Origin: an uncultured Megasphaera sp.
GTDB lineage: Bacteria > Bacillota > Negativicutes > Veillonellales > Megasphaeraceae
Assembly: GCA_900540735.1 (NCBI GenBank)
Contig: UQHB01000002.1
Location: 1-64,000, forward strand
Reading direction: 5' to 3'
DNA length: 64,000 nt
Below are positions 21,866 through 33,181 of the stretch, piece by piece. Position 1 is the first letter of the stretch; every line of letters starts with the position of its first letter. The notes beneath the pieces were generated by a model. That model was not told where the DNA came from. It ran no database searches and saw only the letters and a list, made by a program, of their open reading frames with translations. The position numbers and the translations under genes were made by a program.

Positions 21866-21901
21866 TTGGGCACCTCCTCTCCAAACAATTAGATTTATAA
21901 T

Positions 21902-21939
21902 GTAATCACCAAGCGGCAAAAGCCTTGAGGTGATATTAC
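21902..21939 (-). promoter_or_regulatory. Long hairpin between the L7Ae-like gene and rpsL
   Basis: On the minus strand GTAAT, CACC and AAGGC pair in order with GCC-CTT, GGTG and ATTAC around a UUUU loop, forming an imperfect rod of about 14 pairs. No T-run follows, so it is not an intrinsic terminator. It could be a ribosomal-protein binding site or an RNA-processing site in the rpsL leader. Confidence 0.5.
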
Positions 21940-21944
21940 CAAAA

Positions 21945-22190
21945 TTATTTGAGCAATCCCACAGCTGCTGCTTTAACTTTAATGCGGCACGCCATGCCCA
22001 GTTCCATCATCGTATAAGACTGGTCTGTCGGGATACCGTTTGCCACTGCAAATTCAATGAGCGGCGCGACGACTTTGTCATCGCTATCTTTGGCAACATA
22101 AAGCTGTGTGACTTCGTTTCGTTTCATCGCTTTCAGCGTTTGTTTAGCGCCGACGGTCTTGCGGATAGAACTCGCAATTTCTAAGCTCAC
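21945..22190 (-). CDS. L7Ae/L30e-family ribosomal protein (YbxF-like)
   Basis: A protein of 81 residues starting at GTG 22190 with AAGGAGTGAG upstream. The pattern [25 protein letters not shown] and later [13 protein letters not shown] matches the small L7Ae-like proteins found before rpsL in Firmicutes, some of which bind kink-turn RNA. It is the first gene of the str operon. Its ribosomal role is inferred from the family. Confidence 0.9.
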   Translation of the reverse strand: MSLEIASSIRKTVGAKQTLKAMKRNEVTQLYVAKDSDDKVVAPLIEFAVANGIPTDQSYTMMELGMACRIKVKAAAVGLLK

Positions 22191-22251
22191 GAAACCTCAC
22201 TCCTTACGTCTTGCAAATTGGGCGCAGTAATATTTACCGCGACACTTAGAT

Positions 22252-22280
22252 ATTTTAGCATTCACTTATAATGATGTCAA
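22252..22280 (-). promoter_or_regulatory. Promoter of the str operon
   Basis: A perfect TTGACA (22275-22280), 17-base spacer and TAAAAT (22252-22257) on the minus strand, about 60 bases upstream of the first str gene. No terminator lies between it and that gene. Confidence 0.88.
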
Positions 22281-22363
22281 TGTATTTTTCGTAAAAACTG
22301 CGTAACTAAGACATTTTTTATTACACTCGTCCGTGCGTATCAAAGGAAAGTAATGAGGCCATA

Positions 22364-22400
22364 CAAAAAAGCAGACGCCTCAACGAGACGTCTGCTTTAC
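22364..22400 (-). terminator. Terminator of rpoBC
   Basis: Stem AAAGCAGACGTCTC / GAGGCGTCTGCTTT with a TT-rich loop, followed on the minus strand by six T. It lies 16 bases after the rpoC stop and just before the str promoter. Confidence 0.92.
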
Positions 22401-22415
22401 AGTTTAAAGCAATTC

Positions 22416-25400
22416 TTAATGTCCAGCTTCAGGAGCTGTTGTTTCTACCGTTTCTACGGTGCCGTCAGCAGAAGCAGCTTCTTCATCTTCATACGCTGCA
22501 GGCGGTACGGTTTTCACAACCTGTACTTTACGATACCGGCTCATACCCGTACCAGCGGGGATGAGTTTACCGATAATAACGTTTTCTTTGAGACCGAGGA
22601 GCGGGTCGATTTTCCCTTTAATAGCAGCATCAGTGAGGACACGAGTCGTTTCCTGGAAGGATGCAGCGGACAAGAAGGAATCTGTAGCGAGGGCCGCTTT
22701 CGTAATCCCAAGGAGCATAGGCCGACCAATAGCCGGATGGCCGCCGTTTGCTTTCACGCGGTTATTAATGTCTTCAAAGACGTTGACATCAATGTAATCG
22801 CCTGGCAATACATCCGCATCGCCAGCATCTTCAATCTTCACTTTCCGGAACATCTGGCGAACGATGACTTCGATGTGCTTATCATTGATACCAACACCTT
22901 GTTGCTGGTATACTTTCTGCACTTCGTACACGATGTAACGCTGTGCAGCTTCGACGCCGAGAATGTGGAGAATATCATGCGGATTGACAGAACCAGAAGT
23001 GATTAAGCCGCCTTTTTCGACAGTGTCGCCTTCGTGAACGGCCAAGTGGGAGCCGTACGGAATGGTATAGCTCCGTTCTTCCCCATCTTTATTGACAACG
23101 TGAACGATATTGATTTCACGGTTGTCTTCTTTTTCTGTAATCGTAACAGTACCGTCGATTTCAGAAATAATAGCATTACCTTTTGGTTTCCGTGCTTCGA
23201 ACAATTCTTCGACACGAGGAAGACCTTGGGTAATATCGCTAGCCGACGCAACGCCGCCGGTGTGGAATGTACGCATGGTCAGCTGTGTACCAGGTTCGCC
23301 GATGGACTGTGCGGCAATCGTACCGACCGATTCGCCGACTTTGACTTTGTCCCCTGTACCGAGGTCGCGGCCATAGCATTTTGCGCATACGCCATAACGG
23401 CTGCGGCATGTGAGCATGGAACGAATTTTGACGGATTTGTAATGCTTTTCAATTTCTTTGGCCTGCGGTGCCATGATTTCTTCGTTAATCTTGACGATGA
23501 CTTCGCCAGTGTCAGGATTAACGATGGTTTCAGCAGCCGTACGACCTTCAATACGGTCAGCCAAGGATTCGATAACGCCGCCGGCATCAGTAATAGCCGT
23601 AACTTCAACGCCGCGGATGTCGTTGTTGCGAACGCGGACCTCCGCAACGTCGCTGTTGAGGACCCGTTCAATAAGGTCTTCTGTAACAGGTGCACCAGCC
23701 GGGCAAATTTCTACGCCGTTCGAATCGATGACAGCTTTTTCCACGGTCTTACCGAGCATGGTGTCGACCATGGATTTACGGATGGTTGCACGGAACCCTT
23801 CTTCCGGTGCGCCGAGCGTAACCGTTTCAACACGAGTCGTGTGATTCATATCGTCGTTAATGTCAAGCTGGCTGCCTTGGAGGTAGAGTTTCGGTAATTT
23901 ATGGTCAATGACGACATCCATATCGTCGTTCGTCAGGAGATGGCCTTCTGGGAAGACGACTTCGCCCGATTCTGTGTCTACAGCATCGCGAGCGAGAACG
24001 CGGTCAATGAGTTTATCGCGCATTAAGTTGACGGCCTGACGGCACGAGCTAGCCAAACGAGCCCGTTCACGTACGAGGTCAATGCCGAATACGTCGCAAT
24101 CGTCTTCACGGACAATAACGTCCTGCGAAACGTCAACGAGACGACGGGTTAAGTAACCAGAGTCAGCTGTCCGAAGAGCCGTATCGGCGAGGCCTTTACG
24201 AGCACCATGGGACGATGTGAAGTAGTCGAGTACGGACAAGCCTTCACGGAAGTTTGCTTTAATCGGTAAGTCGATGATACGACCGGACGGGTCAGCCATC
24301 AGACCACGCATACCGGCAACCTGACGAATCTGGTCTTTGTTACCACGGGCCCCGGAGTCAGCCATCATGGCGATGGAGTTAAAGGAGTCCATGTTATCCT
24401 GCATGACTGCTGTAACGTCGTCTGTTGCTTTTTCCCAAATCTTAATGGTCTTGTTGTACCGTTCTTCGTCTGTAATCATACCACGTTGATACAAACGGGA
24501 TACGCTCTGAACTTGTTTATCAGCAGCATCGAGAATCGGCCATTTTTCTGCTGGAATCTGAATATCAGAAATAGCGAAGGAAATACCAGCTTGTCGAGCG
24601 TAATGGTAGCCGAGAGCTTTAATCCGGTCGAGGAGAGCTGCAGTCTGCGTGTTGCCAACTAAGTGGAAGCAAGCATCGACGAGTTTCCCTGTCCGTTTTT
24701 TACTCATCAATTCGCCGAGGCAGTCTACATCGACATATTCTTTGTCTTTGAGGAATTCTGCTACAGCGTCTTTATTAATTTTCCGTTTCGGCAATGGACG
24801 AGTAGATAATAAATCTACGCCGAATTTATCCTTTAATTGAGAGAAGCCATAATCAAAGATACGACCTGTTTCGTCTTTAATCTTAACTAAGTGAGTCGAA
24901 TCGATAAGTTCATTTTCATACGCAAAGAGCACGTCTTTCGGGTCGGTGAAGACCATGACCTTATCGGTGTGATACATTTTTAATTCTTCATACAACTGGT
25001 CATTGTAGAGGAGTTTCCCAGCTGTCGTTTCAATGAGGCCGTGGCCAGGAATGCGGACTTTGATGACTGCTTCAATATCGATGACTTTCGCATCGTATGC
25101 GAGCATGACTTCATCGTAGCTGGAGAAGAATTTCCCTTCCCCTTTGGCACCCGGTTTGACCATGGTCAAGTAGTACGCACCGAGAATCATATCCTGTGTC
25201 GGTACAGCAACTGGTTTGCCGTCTTTCGGAGCTAAAATGTTGTGCGCCGAAAGCATGAGCGTCCGAGCTTCTGCTTGTGCTTCTACAGAAAGAGGCAAAT
25301 GGCAAGCCATCTGGTCACCGTCGAAGTCGGCGTTGAAGGCCGTGCAGACGAGAGGATGTAATTTAATAGCGCGCCCTTCCCAGAGAATCGGTTCGAAAGC

Positions 25401-26672
25401 CTGAATCCCTAAGCGGTGCAATGTCGGTGCACGGTTGAGGAGGACTGGATGTTCTTTAATAACGTCTTCAAGGACGTCCCACACTTCGTTATTAACGCGT
25501 TCGACTTTTTTCTTCGCGTTTTTAATGTTCGTTGCAATGCCTCGTTCAACGAGTTTTTTCATAACAAACGGTTTGAAGAGTTCCAGAGCCATTTCTTTCG
25601 GCAAGCCGCACTGATACATTTTAAGTTCCGGCCCAACAACGATAACAGAACGGCCAGAATAGTCAACACGTTTACCTAACAAGTTCTGACGGAACCGGCC
25701 TTGTTTCCCTTTGAGCATATCCGACAAGGATTTGAGAGGACGGTTGCCAGGGCCCGTAACAGGACGGCCGCGGCGGCCATTATCGATGAGCGCGTCCACT
25801 GCTTCTTGGAGCATGCGTTTTTCGTTGCGCACGATAATATCAGGCGCACCGAGTTCGAGGAGACGAGCTAAACGGTTGTTACGGTTAATGACACGACGGT
25901 ACAAATCATTCAGGTCAGACGTTGCAAAACGACCGCCGTCGAGCTGTACCATTGGCCGTAAATCAGGAGGAATAACGGGGATGACATCCATGACCATCCA
26001 TTCCGGCTTGTTGCCGGAATGACGGAATGCTTCGACTACTTCGAGGCGGCGGATGGCACGAACCCGGCGCTGGCCGGAAGAATCTTTGAGTTCTGCCCGT
26101 AATTCTTTATCTAAGGAATCAAGGTCAAGGCCTTGGAGTAATTCTTTAACAGCTGCAGCACCCATGCCGACACGGAATTTATCGCCGTACATATCGAGGT
26201 ATTGGCGGTATTCCGTTTCTGTCAGGAGCTGCTGTTTAGCCAGCGGCGTATCGCCCGGGTCAAGGACGATGTACGACGCAAAGTATAAGACTTTTTCGAG
26301 CGACCGCGGGGAAATATCGAGGATTAAGCCCATACGGCTCGGAATGCCTTTAAAATACCAAATATGAGAGACTGGTGTAGCCAATTTAATATGGCCCATC
26401 CGTTCACGACGGACTTTCGCCCGCGTGACTTCTACGCCGCAACGGTCGCAGACAACGCCTTTATAGCGAACCCGTTTGTATTTACCGCAATGGCATTCCC
26501 AGTCCTTTGTCGGCCCGAAAATGCGTTCACAGAACAAGCCGTCCCGTTCCGGTTTTAATGTACGGTAGTTAATGGTTTCCGGCTTCTTAACTTCGCCATG
26601 AGACCATTCCAGAATCTTATCCGGAGACGCAAGGCCAATCCGCATGGAATCAAATTCGTTCACATCTAGCAC
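22416..26672 (-). CDS. rpoC: RNA polymerase beta-prime subunit
   Basis: A protein of 1418 residues. The N-terminal zinc-binding domain (CHCGKYKR ... CDRCGVE, about 60-80) is followed by the catalytic NADFDGDQM motif with the Mg-binding Asp triad (about residue 450) and a second zinc cluster ([13 protein letters not shown], near 1110). The start is GTG at 26672 with GGGAG about eight bases upstream. It follows rpoB by 18 bases. It lacks the large lineage-specific insertions of proteobacterial beta-prime. Confidence 0.98.
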   Translation of the reverse strand: MLDVNEFDSMRIGLASPDKILEWSHGEVKKPETINYRTLKPERDGLFCERIFGPTKDWECHCGKYKRVRYKGVVCDRCGVEVTRAKVRRERMGHIKLATPVSHIWYFKGIPSRMGLILDISPRSLEKVLYFASYIVLDPGDTPLAKQQLLTETEYRQYLDMYGDKFRVGMGAAAVKELLQGLDLDSLDKELRAELKDSSGQRRVRAIRRLEVVEAFRHSGNKPEWMVMDVIPVIPPDLRPMVQLDGGRFATSDLNDLYRRVINRNNRLARLLELGAPDIIVRNEKRMLQEAVDALIDNGRRGRPVTGPGNRPLKSLSDMLKGKQGRFRQNLLGKRVDYSGRSVIVVGPELKMYQCGLPKEMALELFKPFVMKKLVERGIATNIKNAKKKVERVNNEVWDVLEDVIKEHPVLLNRAPTLHRLGIQAFEPILWEGRAIKLHPLVCTAFNADFDGDQMACHLPLSVEAQAEARTLMLSAHNILAPKDGKPVAVPTQDMILGAYYLTMVKPGAKGEGKFFSSYDEVMLAYDAKVIDIEAVIKVRIPGHGLIETTAGKLLYNDQLYEELKMYHTDKVMVFTDPKDVLFAYENELIDSTHLVKIKDETGRIFDYGFSQLKDKFGVDLLSTRPLPKRKINKDAVAEFLKDKEYVDVDCLGELMSKKRTGKLVDACFHLVGNTQTAALLDRIKALGYHYARQAGISFAISDIQIPAEKWPILDAADKQVQSVSRLYQRGMITDEERYNKTIKIWEKATDDVTAVMQDNMDSFNSIAMMADSGARGNKDQIRQVAGMRGLMADPSGRIIDLPIKANFREGLSVLDYFTSSHGARKGLADTALRTADSGYLTRRLVDVSQDVIVREDDCDVFGIDLVRERARLASSCRQAVNLMRDKLIDRVLARDAVDTESGEVVFPEGHLLTNDDMDVVIDHKLPKLYLQGSQLDINDDMNHTTRVETVTLGAPEEGFRATIRKSMVDTMLGKTVEKAVIDSNGVEICPAGAPVTEDLIERVLNSDVAEVRVRNNDIRGVEVTAITDAGGVIESLADRIEGRTAAETIVNPDTGEVIVKINEEIMAPQAKEIEKHYKSVKIRSMLTCRSRYGVCAKCYGRDLGTGDKVKVGESVGTIAAQSIGEPGTQLTMRTFHTGGVASASDITQGLPRVEELFEARKPKGNAIISEIDGTVTITEKEDNREINIVHVVNKDGEERSYTIPYGSHLAVHEGDTVEKGGLITSGSVNPHDILHILGVEAAQRYIVYEVQKVYQQQGVGINDKHIEVIVRQMFRKVKIEDAGDADVLPGDYIDVNVFEDINNRVKANGGHPAIGRPMLLGITKAALATDSFLSAASFQETTRVLTDAAIKGKIDPLLGLKENVIIGKLIPAGTGMSRYRKVQVVKTVPPAAYEDEEAASADGTVETVETTAPEAGH

Positions 26673-26690
26673 AAATACCGCTCCCTTCTC

Positions 26691-29600
26691 TTATTCGTTA
26701 TCATCAAGTTCATCATCAGCTGCTGCGTGTTCTGCTTCGGCTGCTGCATCGAGGCTCATGGCACTCATAATATCATCGTCGCCGCCATTGGCCGTTGGTT
26801 CTTCTTCATCGCTATCGCTGTCTGCGTCACCTTCCGGTGCGTCTGCGCCATTTTCAAGGACATTGTTGCCTTCCATGACTTGACGAATTTCGTCATCCTT
26901 GCCCGGTTCGATATCGTCGTCATCATCGAGTTCTTTAATGACAACTTCTTCGCCGTCTTCGTTGAGGATTTGCACATCCAGACCAATAGCTTGTAATTCT
27001 TTGAGCAATACTTTGAACGATTCCGGTACGCCCGGTTCCGGAATGTTTTCACCTTTGACGATTTTTTCGTATGCTTTTACACGACCGACAACATCGTCAG
27101 ATTTAACGGTGAGCATTTCTTGTAATGTGTAGGCTGCACCATAGGCTTCGAGAGCCCAAACTTCCATTTCCCCAAAACGCTGGCCGCCGAACTGGGCTTT
27201 ACCACCGAGCGGCTGCTGTGTAACGAGGGAGTACGGACCAGTCGAACGAGCATGGATTTTGTCGTCGACGAGGTGATGCAGTTTCAAGAAGTACGTGTAA
27301 CCGACAGTGACGCGGCGGTCCATCGGTTCGCCTGTACGGCCATCGTAGAGGACGGATTTGCCATCTTCCGGAAGGCCTGCGATTTTCAAGGCTTCGAAGA
27401 CATCTTCTGCAGATGCGCCGTCGAAGACCGGTGTGGCAATATGGATACCAGCAACATCCGGTTTCGGCATGCCGTATTTGTCCATGTCATAGCCGGCTTT
27501 GCGTAATTTTGCTTCCAGATTCGGGTCCATGTTCTTGATTTCTTTGCCAAGTTCATGCATAGCCCAGCCTAAGTGCGTTTCGAGAATCTGACCGATGTTC
27601 ATACGAGACGGTACGCCTAAGGGGTTCAAGACGATTTGGACCGGCGTGCCATCTGGGAGGAATGGCATATCTTCTTGGCGCATAACGCGGGAAACGACAC
27701 CTTTGTTACCGTGACGACCGGACATCTTATCGCCTTCGTGAATCTTACGTTTCTGGGCGATGTAGACGCGGACGAGGCGGTTTACGCCTGGCGGTAATTC
27801 GTCGTTATTTTCACGGGAGAAAATACGAACATTGACGATTTTACCGGATTCGCCGTGCGGTACACGGAGAGACGTATCACGGACTTCTCGTTCTTTATCG
27901 CCGAAAATAGCGCGGAGGAGCCGTTCTTCCGGAGTGAGTTCCGTTTCGCCTTTTGGCGTAACTTTACCGACTAAAACGTCACCAGGGAAGACGTCAGCAC
28001 CAATCATGATGATTCCGTTTTCATCGAGGTTCTTCGTGCTGTCTTCGCTGACGTTCGGAATTTCGCGGGTAATTTCTTCAGACCCGAGTTTTGTATCACG
28101 AGCATCGCATTCATATTCTTCAATATGGATGGATGTATATAAATCATGTTTCGGTAAATCTTCGCTAAGGAGGACAGCATCTTCGTAGTTATAGCCTTCC
28201 CACGGCATGTACGCAACGAGGATGTTGTAGCCAAGAGCGAGTTCGCCGCCGTCTGTAGCCATGCCGTCAGCCAAAGCCTGACCTTCTTCTACGCGTTCAT
28301 TCTTGTAGACGAGCGGACGCTGGTTGATGCATGTACTCTGGTTAGAGCGGGCAAATTTGATGAGACGATATGTATCGATAGAGCCAGCATCTGTTTTGAC
28401 CTGGATTTCATCGCCTGTAACGCGAACGACAGTACCGCTGTGTTTTGCCAAAATGCAAACACCCGAGTCATGAGCGGCTTTAAATTCCATCCCTGTACCG
28501 ACAAGCGGTGCCTGCGTACGAAGTAAAGGCACAGCCTGACGCTGCATGTTCGCACCCATGAGGGCACGGTTTGCATCGTCGTTGGAAAGGAACGGAATCA
28601 TAGATGTACCGACAGAAACAACTTCTTTTGGCGAAACGTCCATGAAGTCGACGCGGTCTGCTTTAAATTCACGAGTATCTTCGCCGTGACGGCACGCAAC
28701 ACGTTCGTGTACGAAATGACCATCTTCCGTGAGCGGTTCGTTGGCCTGAGCGATGATGTATTGTTCTTCTTCATCAGCCGTAATGTAGCTAACGTCGTTT
28801 GTAACGATACCCGTTTCTTTATCGACTTTACGGTATGGTGCTTCAATGAAGCCAAATTCGTTGACTTTACCGAAACATGCAAGAGACGAAATCAAGCCGA
28901 TGTTCGGGCCTTCAGGCGTTTCTACAGGGCACATACGGCCATAGTGGGAATGATGTACGTCGCGGACTTCGAACCCTGCCCGTTCACGGGACAAACCGCC
29001 AGGCCCTAAGGCACTGAGACGACGTTTGTGCGTCAATTCTGCCAAGGGGTTCGTCTGGTCCATGAACTGGGACAACTGGCTGGACCCAAAGAATTCTTTG
29101 ATTGCAGCCACAACTGGACGAATGTTGATGAGAACTTGCGGCGTAATGCTTTCTGCATCTTGAATCGTCATGCGTTCGCGGACGACACGTTCCATACGAG
29201 TTAAGCCAATGCGGAACTGGTTCTGCAAGAGTTCACCAACGCAGCGGAGACGACGGTTGCCTAAATGGTCAATATCGTCGACTGTGCCAAAGCCATCCAT
29301 TAAGTTTAATAAGTACGAAATATGAGCAATAATATCTTCTCGCGTAATCGTGCGGTGTTCATACGGGAGGTTGCTATTATTGCAGATGATTTTATAGACC
29401 GAACCGTCTTGTTTTTCAACCAAAACTTCCACGAGGCCATCGCCGCCGAAGACGCCGCTTACTTTAATCTTTTCGACTTCTTCCGGCCCAATTTCCGTAT
29501 GAGCATCGACGATAACTTCCCCAGTTTCGGCATTGACAATCGGTTCATGTAAGGTCAGGCCAAAGAGACGGCGTTCCCAGCCGAGCTTTTTGCCTGCTTT

Positions 29601-30413
29601 ATAGCGGCCAACGCGAGCCATATCGTAGCGGCGCGGGTCAAAGAAGAGACCTTCAAATAAGTTGCGCGCACTTTCCACAGCCGGCGGTTCACCAGGACGG
29701 AGTTTTTTATAAATTTCAACGAGTGCTTCGTCTTGCGATTCTGTCGTATCCTTTTCAAAGGTTGCTTTCAAACGTTTGTCATCATAGAAGAGATCGAGAA
29801 TATCTTGATTAGACGACCAGCCGAGAGCACGAATAAGAATCGTAACAGGAATCTTACGGTTTCTATCAATCCGGGCATAGACGATGTCATTTGCGTCCGT
29901 TTCCAATTCAATCCAGGCACCGCGGTTTGGAATAACTGTAGAGTTATACAAGCGAATCCCCATAGAGTCCACTTCGCGGCCATAATATACGCCAGGAGAA
30001 CGAACAAGCTGACTGACAATAACACGTTCAGCACCATTAATAATAAATGTACCTGTATCCGTGATCAGCGGAAAATCACCCATGAATACTTCTTGATCCT
30101 TAATTTCCCCCGTTTCATGATTGACAAGACGGATTTGGACACGAAGCGGAGCGGCATACGTCGTATCCCGTTCTTTACATTCACGGATGTCATATTTGGG
30201 TTCGCCCAATTTAAAATCTTCGAAGGACAATGATAAGTTGCCGGAAGCGTCTTCGATGGGAGAAATGTCTTTAAAAATGTCTTTCAGCCCTTTTTCCAAG
30301 AACCACGCATACGATTTGTTCTGCAAATCGAGCAAATGAGGCATTTGTAAGACCTCGTTAATCTTAGCATACGTGTATCGAGTCCTTTTACCTACTTGTA
30401 CAGGTTTGAACAT
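26691..30413 (-). CDS. rpoB: RNA polymerase beta subunit
   Basis: A protein of 1240 residues. The rifampicin pocket reads [19 protein letters not shown] then [13 protein letters not shown], wild type at the main resistance positions except Thr where E. coli has Asn518. The C-terminus carries a long acidic tail ([13 protein letters not shown]) after the conserved core. The upstream gene is tyrS, not rplL, so rpoBC is separated from the rplKAJL cluster. Its leader holds a strong promoter and an intrinsic terminator. Confidence 0.98.
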   Translation of the reverse strand: MFKPVQVGKRTRYTYAKINEVLQMPHLLDLQNKSYAWFLEKGLKDIFKDISPIEDASGNLSLSFEDFKLGEPKYDIRECKERDTTYAAPLRVQIRLVNHETGEIKDQEVFMGDFPLITDTGTFIINGAERVIVSQLVRSPGVYYGREVDSMGIRLYNSTVIPNRGAWIELETDANDIVYARIDRNRKIPVTILIRALGWSSNQDILDLFYDDKRLKATFEKDTTESQDEALVEIYKKLRPGEPPAVESARNLFEGLFFDPRRYDMARVGRYKAGKKLGWERRLFGLTLHEPIVNAETGEVIVDAHTEIGPEEVEKIKVSGVFGGDGLVEVLVEKQDGSVYKIICNNSNLPYEHRTITREDIIAHISYLLNLMDGFGTVDDIDHLGNRRLRCVGELLQNQFRIGLTRMERVVRERMTIQDAESITPQVLINIRPVVAAIKEFFGSSQLSQFMDQTNPLAELTHKRRLSALGPGGLSRERAGFEVRDVHHSHYGRMCPVETPEGPNIGLISSLACFGKVNEFGFIEAPYRKVDKETGIVTNDVSYITADEEEQYIIAQANEPLTEDGHFVHERVACRHGEDTREFKADRVDFMDVSPKEVVSVGTSMIPFLSNDDANRALMGANMQRQAVPLLRTQAPLVGTGMEFKAAHDSGVCILAKHSGTVVRVTGDEIQVKTDAGSIDTYRLIKFARSNQSTCINQRPLVYKNERVEEGQALADGMATDGGELALGYNILVAYMPWEGYNYEDAVLLSEDLPKHDLYTSIHIEEYECDARDTKLGSEEITREIPNVSEDSTKNLDENGIIMIGADVFPGDVLVGKVTPKGETELTPEERLLRAIFGDKEREVRDTSLRVPHGESGKIVNVRIFSRENNDELPPGVNRLVRVYIAQKRKIHEGDKMSGRHGNKGVVSRVMRQEDMPFLPDGTPVQIVLNPLGVPSRMNIGQILETHLGWAMHELGKEIKNMDPNLEAKLRKAGYDMDKYGMPKPDVAGIHIATPVFDGASAEDVFEALKIAGLPEDGKSVLYDGRTGEPMDRRVTVGYTYFLKLHHLVDDKIHARSTGPYSLVTQQPLGGKAQFGGQRFGEMEVWALEAYGAAYTLQEMLTVKSDDVVGRVKAYEKIVKGENIPEPGVPESFKVLLKELQAIGLDVQILNEDGEEVVIKELDDDDDIEPGKDDEIRQVMEGNNVLENGADAPEGDADSDSDEEEPTANGGDDDIMSAMSLDAAAEAEHAAADDELDDNE

Positions 30414-30483
30414 GCTGATTCTTCACCCCTTATAAAAAGTAACACTATCTCATGATACGACAGAAGAACCTCCAAATAGCGAC

Positions 30484-30521
30484 AAAAAAGCAAGGCTCTA
30501 TAACGTACTTGAACCTTGCTT
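30484..30521 (-). terminator. Intrinsic terminator in the rpoB leader
   Basis: Minus-strand stem AAGCAAGGTTC / GAGCCTTGCTT followed by six T. It ends tyrS readthrough, but it also lies between the strong promoter at 30593-30621 and rpoB, so rpoBC transcripts from that promoter must pass it. This is an attenuator-like position. Confidence 0.88.
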
Positions 30522-30592
30522 AATTTTCACTAAATTCGGAAGCCATCCTCCATGTATCACATAATCATCTATTGAACATTTTGCAATAATTT

Positions 30593-30621
30593 ATTATAGC
30601 ACAGAAGAGTTAATCCGTCAA
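30593..30621 (-). promoter_or_regulatory. Strong promoter upstream of rpoBC
   Basis: TTGACG (30616-30621), 17-base spacer and perfect TATAAT (30593-30598) on the minus strand, just after the tyrS stop. The expected start near 30586 gives a leader of about 170 bases with the 30484-30521 terminator in its middle. I see no better promoter between the terminator and rpoB. Confidence 0.85.
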
Positions 30622-30638
30622 TATGTAGTTGTGAAAAT

Positions 30639-31895
30639 TTAGTACTGTACTTTTGCGAGAGTATACTTCTTTTTCCCTTTGCGGACGATGACGTATTTGC
30701 CGTTCGAATTTTTGTGAGGCCGTACGATTTCGTCGAGGGACGTCACTTTTACACCGTTAATGGTCACAGCACCGTTATTGATGTCTTCGCGAGCTTGGCG
30801 TTTCGATTTGTAAATAGTCGAATCGACGAGCCAGTTGACGACGTCTTTATCTTCATTAGAAACGGTAACAGTCGGCATTTTGCCAAAGGCCTGTTCTAAT
30901 TCATGTTCCGACAAATCAGCAATAGAGCCGTGGTAGAGAGCTTCTGTAATATTCTGCGCTTCTTTCAACGCTTCCGGGCTGTGGACGAAGGTCGTCACTT
31001 CTTCGGCTAAGCGGCGTTGGGCAAGCCGTTTTTCCGGTTCTTTTTCGACAGCTTCAGCAAGAGCCTGAATTTCTTCTTGCGTCAAGAACGTGAAGTATTT
31101 GAGGTATTTCACGACATCTGCATCGTCTTGGTTGAGCCAGAACTGATAGAATTCAAAAGGCGACGTTTTTTCCGGGTCAAGCCAAATGGCACCGCCAGCA
31201 GTTTTGCCGAATTTCGTGCCGTCCGATTTGAGCATGAGCGGAATGGTCAGGCCGTATGCGCGTGCTTCGCTGCCGTGCATTTTATGAATCGTATCGATAC
31301 CAGCCGTAATGTTGCCCCACTGGTCGGCACCGCCGATTTGGAGCTGTACATCATTGTGGCTGAAAAGATGTTCAAAGTCGATAGACTGGAGAATCTGGTA
31401 CGTAAATTCCGTAAAGGAAATCCCCCCTTCTAAACGGCTAGCGACGACTTCTTTAGCCAGCATCGTGTTGACGCTGAATAATTTGCCGTAGTCACGAAGG
31501 AAGTTTAATAAATCAATTTTGCTCAGCCAGTCGTAGTTGTTGACAAAACTAATATTGGCATTTTCGCCAAATAAATGCATGAATTGAGCCTTTAATTTCG
31601 CTGCATTTTCGTGGATTTTTTCAATCGTCTGGAGCTGCCGTTCTGTCTTGCGGCCGCTCGGGTCACCAATAACGCCTGTACCGCCGCCGATGACGACATA
31701 CGGATGATGTCCGGCTAAGGCAAAGCGTTTGAGCATCATAAATGGAATCAAATGGCCAATATGCATGCTGTCCCCAGTGGGGTCGACGCCGCAATACAAG
31801 GAAACGCTTTTTTCTTCCGTAAGCTGCCGTAATCCTTCTTCATCAGTCATTTGGTTGACTGCACCGCGCCAAGACAATTCATCAATAATATTCAT
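30639..31895 (-). CDS. tyrS: Tyrosyl-tRNA synthetase
   Basis: A protein of 418 residues that charges tRNA-Tyr. It has the class I HIGH motif (SMHIGHL, about 43-49), the KFGKT version of KMSKS (about 230) and a C-terminal S4 RNA-binding domain (SKRQAREDINNGAVTING). It has its own promoter and a leader of only about 35 bases, so no T-box is present, unlike many Firmicute tyrS genes. Confidence 0.98.
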   Translation of the reverse strand: MNIIDELSWRGAVNQMTDEEGLRQLTEEKSVSLYCGVDPTGDSMHIGHLIPFMMLKRFALAGHHPYVVIGGGTGVIGDPSGRKTERQLQTIEKIHENAAKLKAQFMHLFGENANISFVNNYDWLSKIDLLNFLRDYGKLFSVNTMLAKEVVASRLEGGISFTEFTYQILQSIDFEHLFSHNDVQLQIGGADQWGNITAGIDTIHKMHGSEARAYGLTIPLMLKSDGTKFGKTAGGAIWLDPEKTSPFEFYQFWLNQDDADVVKYLKYFTFLTQEEIQALAEAVEKEPEKRLAQRRLAEEVTTFVHSPEALKEAQNITEALYHGSIADLSEHELEQAFGKMPTVTVSNEDKDVVNWLVDSTIYKSKRQAREDINNGAVTINGVKVTSLDEIVRPHKNSNGKYVIVRKGKKKYTLAKVQY

Positions 31896-31936
31896 CAGAT
31901 TCTCTCCTTTATTCGTAAGTCAACTGTATTTCTTTC

Positions 31937-31965
31937 ATTATACGCAGAACCTTCTCTTCCGTCAA
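31937..31965 (-). promoter_or_regulatory. Promoter of tyrS
   Basis: TTGACG (31960-31965), 17-base spacer, TATAAT (31937-31942) on the minus strand. The -35 box overlaps the nhaA stop codon (31962-31964), leaving no room for a terminator between the genes. Confidence 0.85.
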
Positions 31966-33092
31966 CGAAGAGACTTTTCTTTTACAGCCTGCAAAACGAG
32001 AGAGCCACCAATGGCAGATAAGATAGACGCAGCCATAATCGCCATTTTGGCCGTCTGTAAATCATTGTCGCTCGCAAAGGCCAAGGACGCAATAAATAAG
32101 GACATCGTAAAGCCAATGCCGCCGAGCATACCAGCACCAAAGAAATGAGTTAGCTTTGTCCCTGTCGGTACGGCTGTAAGACCAGTACGGATAAGTAAAA
32201 ATACTGCCGCAAAAATCCCTAAAGGCTTCCCAATGAATAAGCCCCCTAAAATGCCAAGGCCAACCGACGACGTAATGGTCCCGAAACTTTCCATACTGAG
32301 GGCAATCCCGGCATTAGCCAAGGCAAAGACGGGCATAATGAAAAACGTTGAAAACGGTGCTACTTGATGCTCTACTTTAGCGAGGAGTCCCCCATCCGTC
32401 CTGGCAGGCAAGGAAAAGCCTAAGAGCACACCGGCAATGGTCGGATGCACGCCACCACGGAGCAAGGCATACCACAAGACGACGCCGCCTACCCAATAAA
32501 TTGGAAAATAGGAAATCCCCTTGCGGCACGCTAGTTGTAATAAGAGCAATACCACTGCGCCAGCGATTAAATAGGGCACAGCCAAAGCAGACGTATAAAA
32601 TAAAGCAATGACCAAAATACCGCCTAAGTCATCGACAATAGCTAAGGCCGTCAAAAAGACGACAATACTCCGCGGCACCCGTGGTGCTGCTAAAGCTAAG
32701 ACACTGAGGGAAAAGGCAATATCCGTTGCCATAGGAATGCCCCAGCCCGAGAGCGTCGGTTGTCCCACATTAAAGGCTGTATAGATGAGGGCCGGGACAA
32801 CCATGCCGCCAATGGCCCCGACAATCGGTAACAGCGTGGCAGACGGCGTTTTCAATTCGCCAAAGAGAAATTCCTTTTTGATTTCCATGCCTACAGCAAA
32901 GAAAAAAATCGCCATCAACGCATCGTTAATCCAGTGTAAGAGCGACAAATTAATGACATAGTCGCCAACGCCAAAGGTCAAAGGCATATGCAGTATGCTG
33001 TCGTAGGCCTCGGCCCACGCTGAGTTCGCCAGTGTCATGGCAATGATAGTGCAGACGACTAAGAGTAAACCGCCAAGTGATTCTTTTTTCAT
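31962..33092 (-). CDS. nhaA: Na+/H+ antiporter NhaA
   Basis: A protein of 376 residues with about 12 membrane segments, starting MKKESLGGLLLVV. The paired Asp of the ion site is seen in ALAIVDDLGGILVIALFYTS. The start at 33092 has GGAGAAGG upstream; a longer frame to 33182 would cross a terminator. It exchanges Na+ for H+ and so aids pH and sodium homeostasis. It follows fbp but is separated from it by a terminator. Confidence 0.95.
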   Translation of the reverse strand: MKKESLGGLLLVVCTIIAMTLANSAWAEAYDSILHMPLTFGVGDYVINLSLLHWINDALMAIFFFAVGMEIKKEFLFGELKTPSATLLPIVGAIGGMVVPALIYTAFNVGQPTLSGWGIPMATDIAFSLSVLALAAPRVPRSIVVFLTALAIVDDLGGILVIALFYTSALAVPYLIAGAVVLLLLQLACRKGISYFPIYWVGGVVLWYALLRGGVHPTIAGVLLGFSLPARTDGGLLAKVEHQVAPFSTFFIMPVFALANAGIALSMESFGTITSSVGLGILGGLFIGKPLGIFAAVFLLIRTGLTAVPTGTKLTHFFGAGMLGGIGFTMSLFIASLAFASDNDLQTAKMAIMAASILSAIGGSLVLQAVKEKSLR

Positions 33093-33128
33093 CTCCTTCT
33101 CCTCTCGTAATACACATAATAGATGCTC

Positions 33129-33137
33129 ATTATACCA
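33129..33137 (-). promoter_or_regulatory. Extended -10 promoter of nhaA
   Basis: TGG-TATAAT on the minus strand (TATAAT at 33129-33134) is an extended -10 box. The -35 position is occupied by the fbp terminator, so recognition would rest on the extended -10. Confidence 0.55.
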
Positions 33138-33172
33138 TAAAAAACTGCCGCCTACGAGAGGTCGACAGTTTT
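33138..33172 (-). terminator. Terminator of fbp
   Basis: Minus-strand stem AAACTGTCGACC / GGCGGCAGTTT followed by a T-run, about 10 bases after the fbp stop and directly abutting the nhaA -10 box. Confidence 0.85.
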
Positions 33173-33181
33173 GGGTATCCA

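Noticed and set aside
31896..31960. Tyr T-box before tyrS
   Set aside because: The tyrS promoter leaves only about 35 bases of leader, too short for a T-box.
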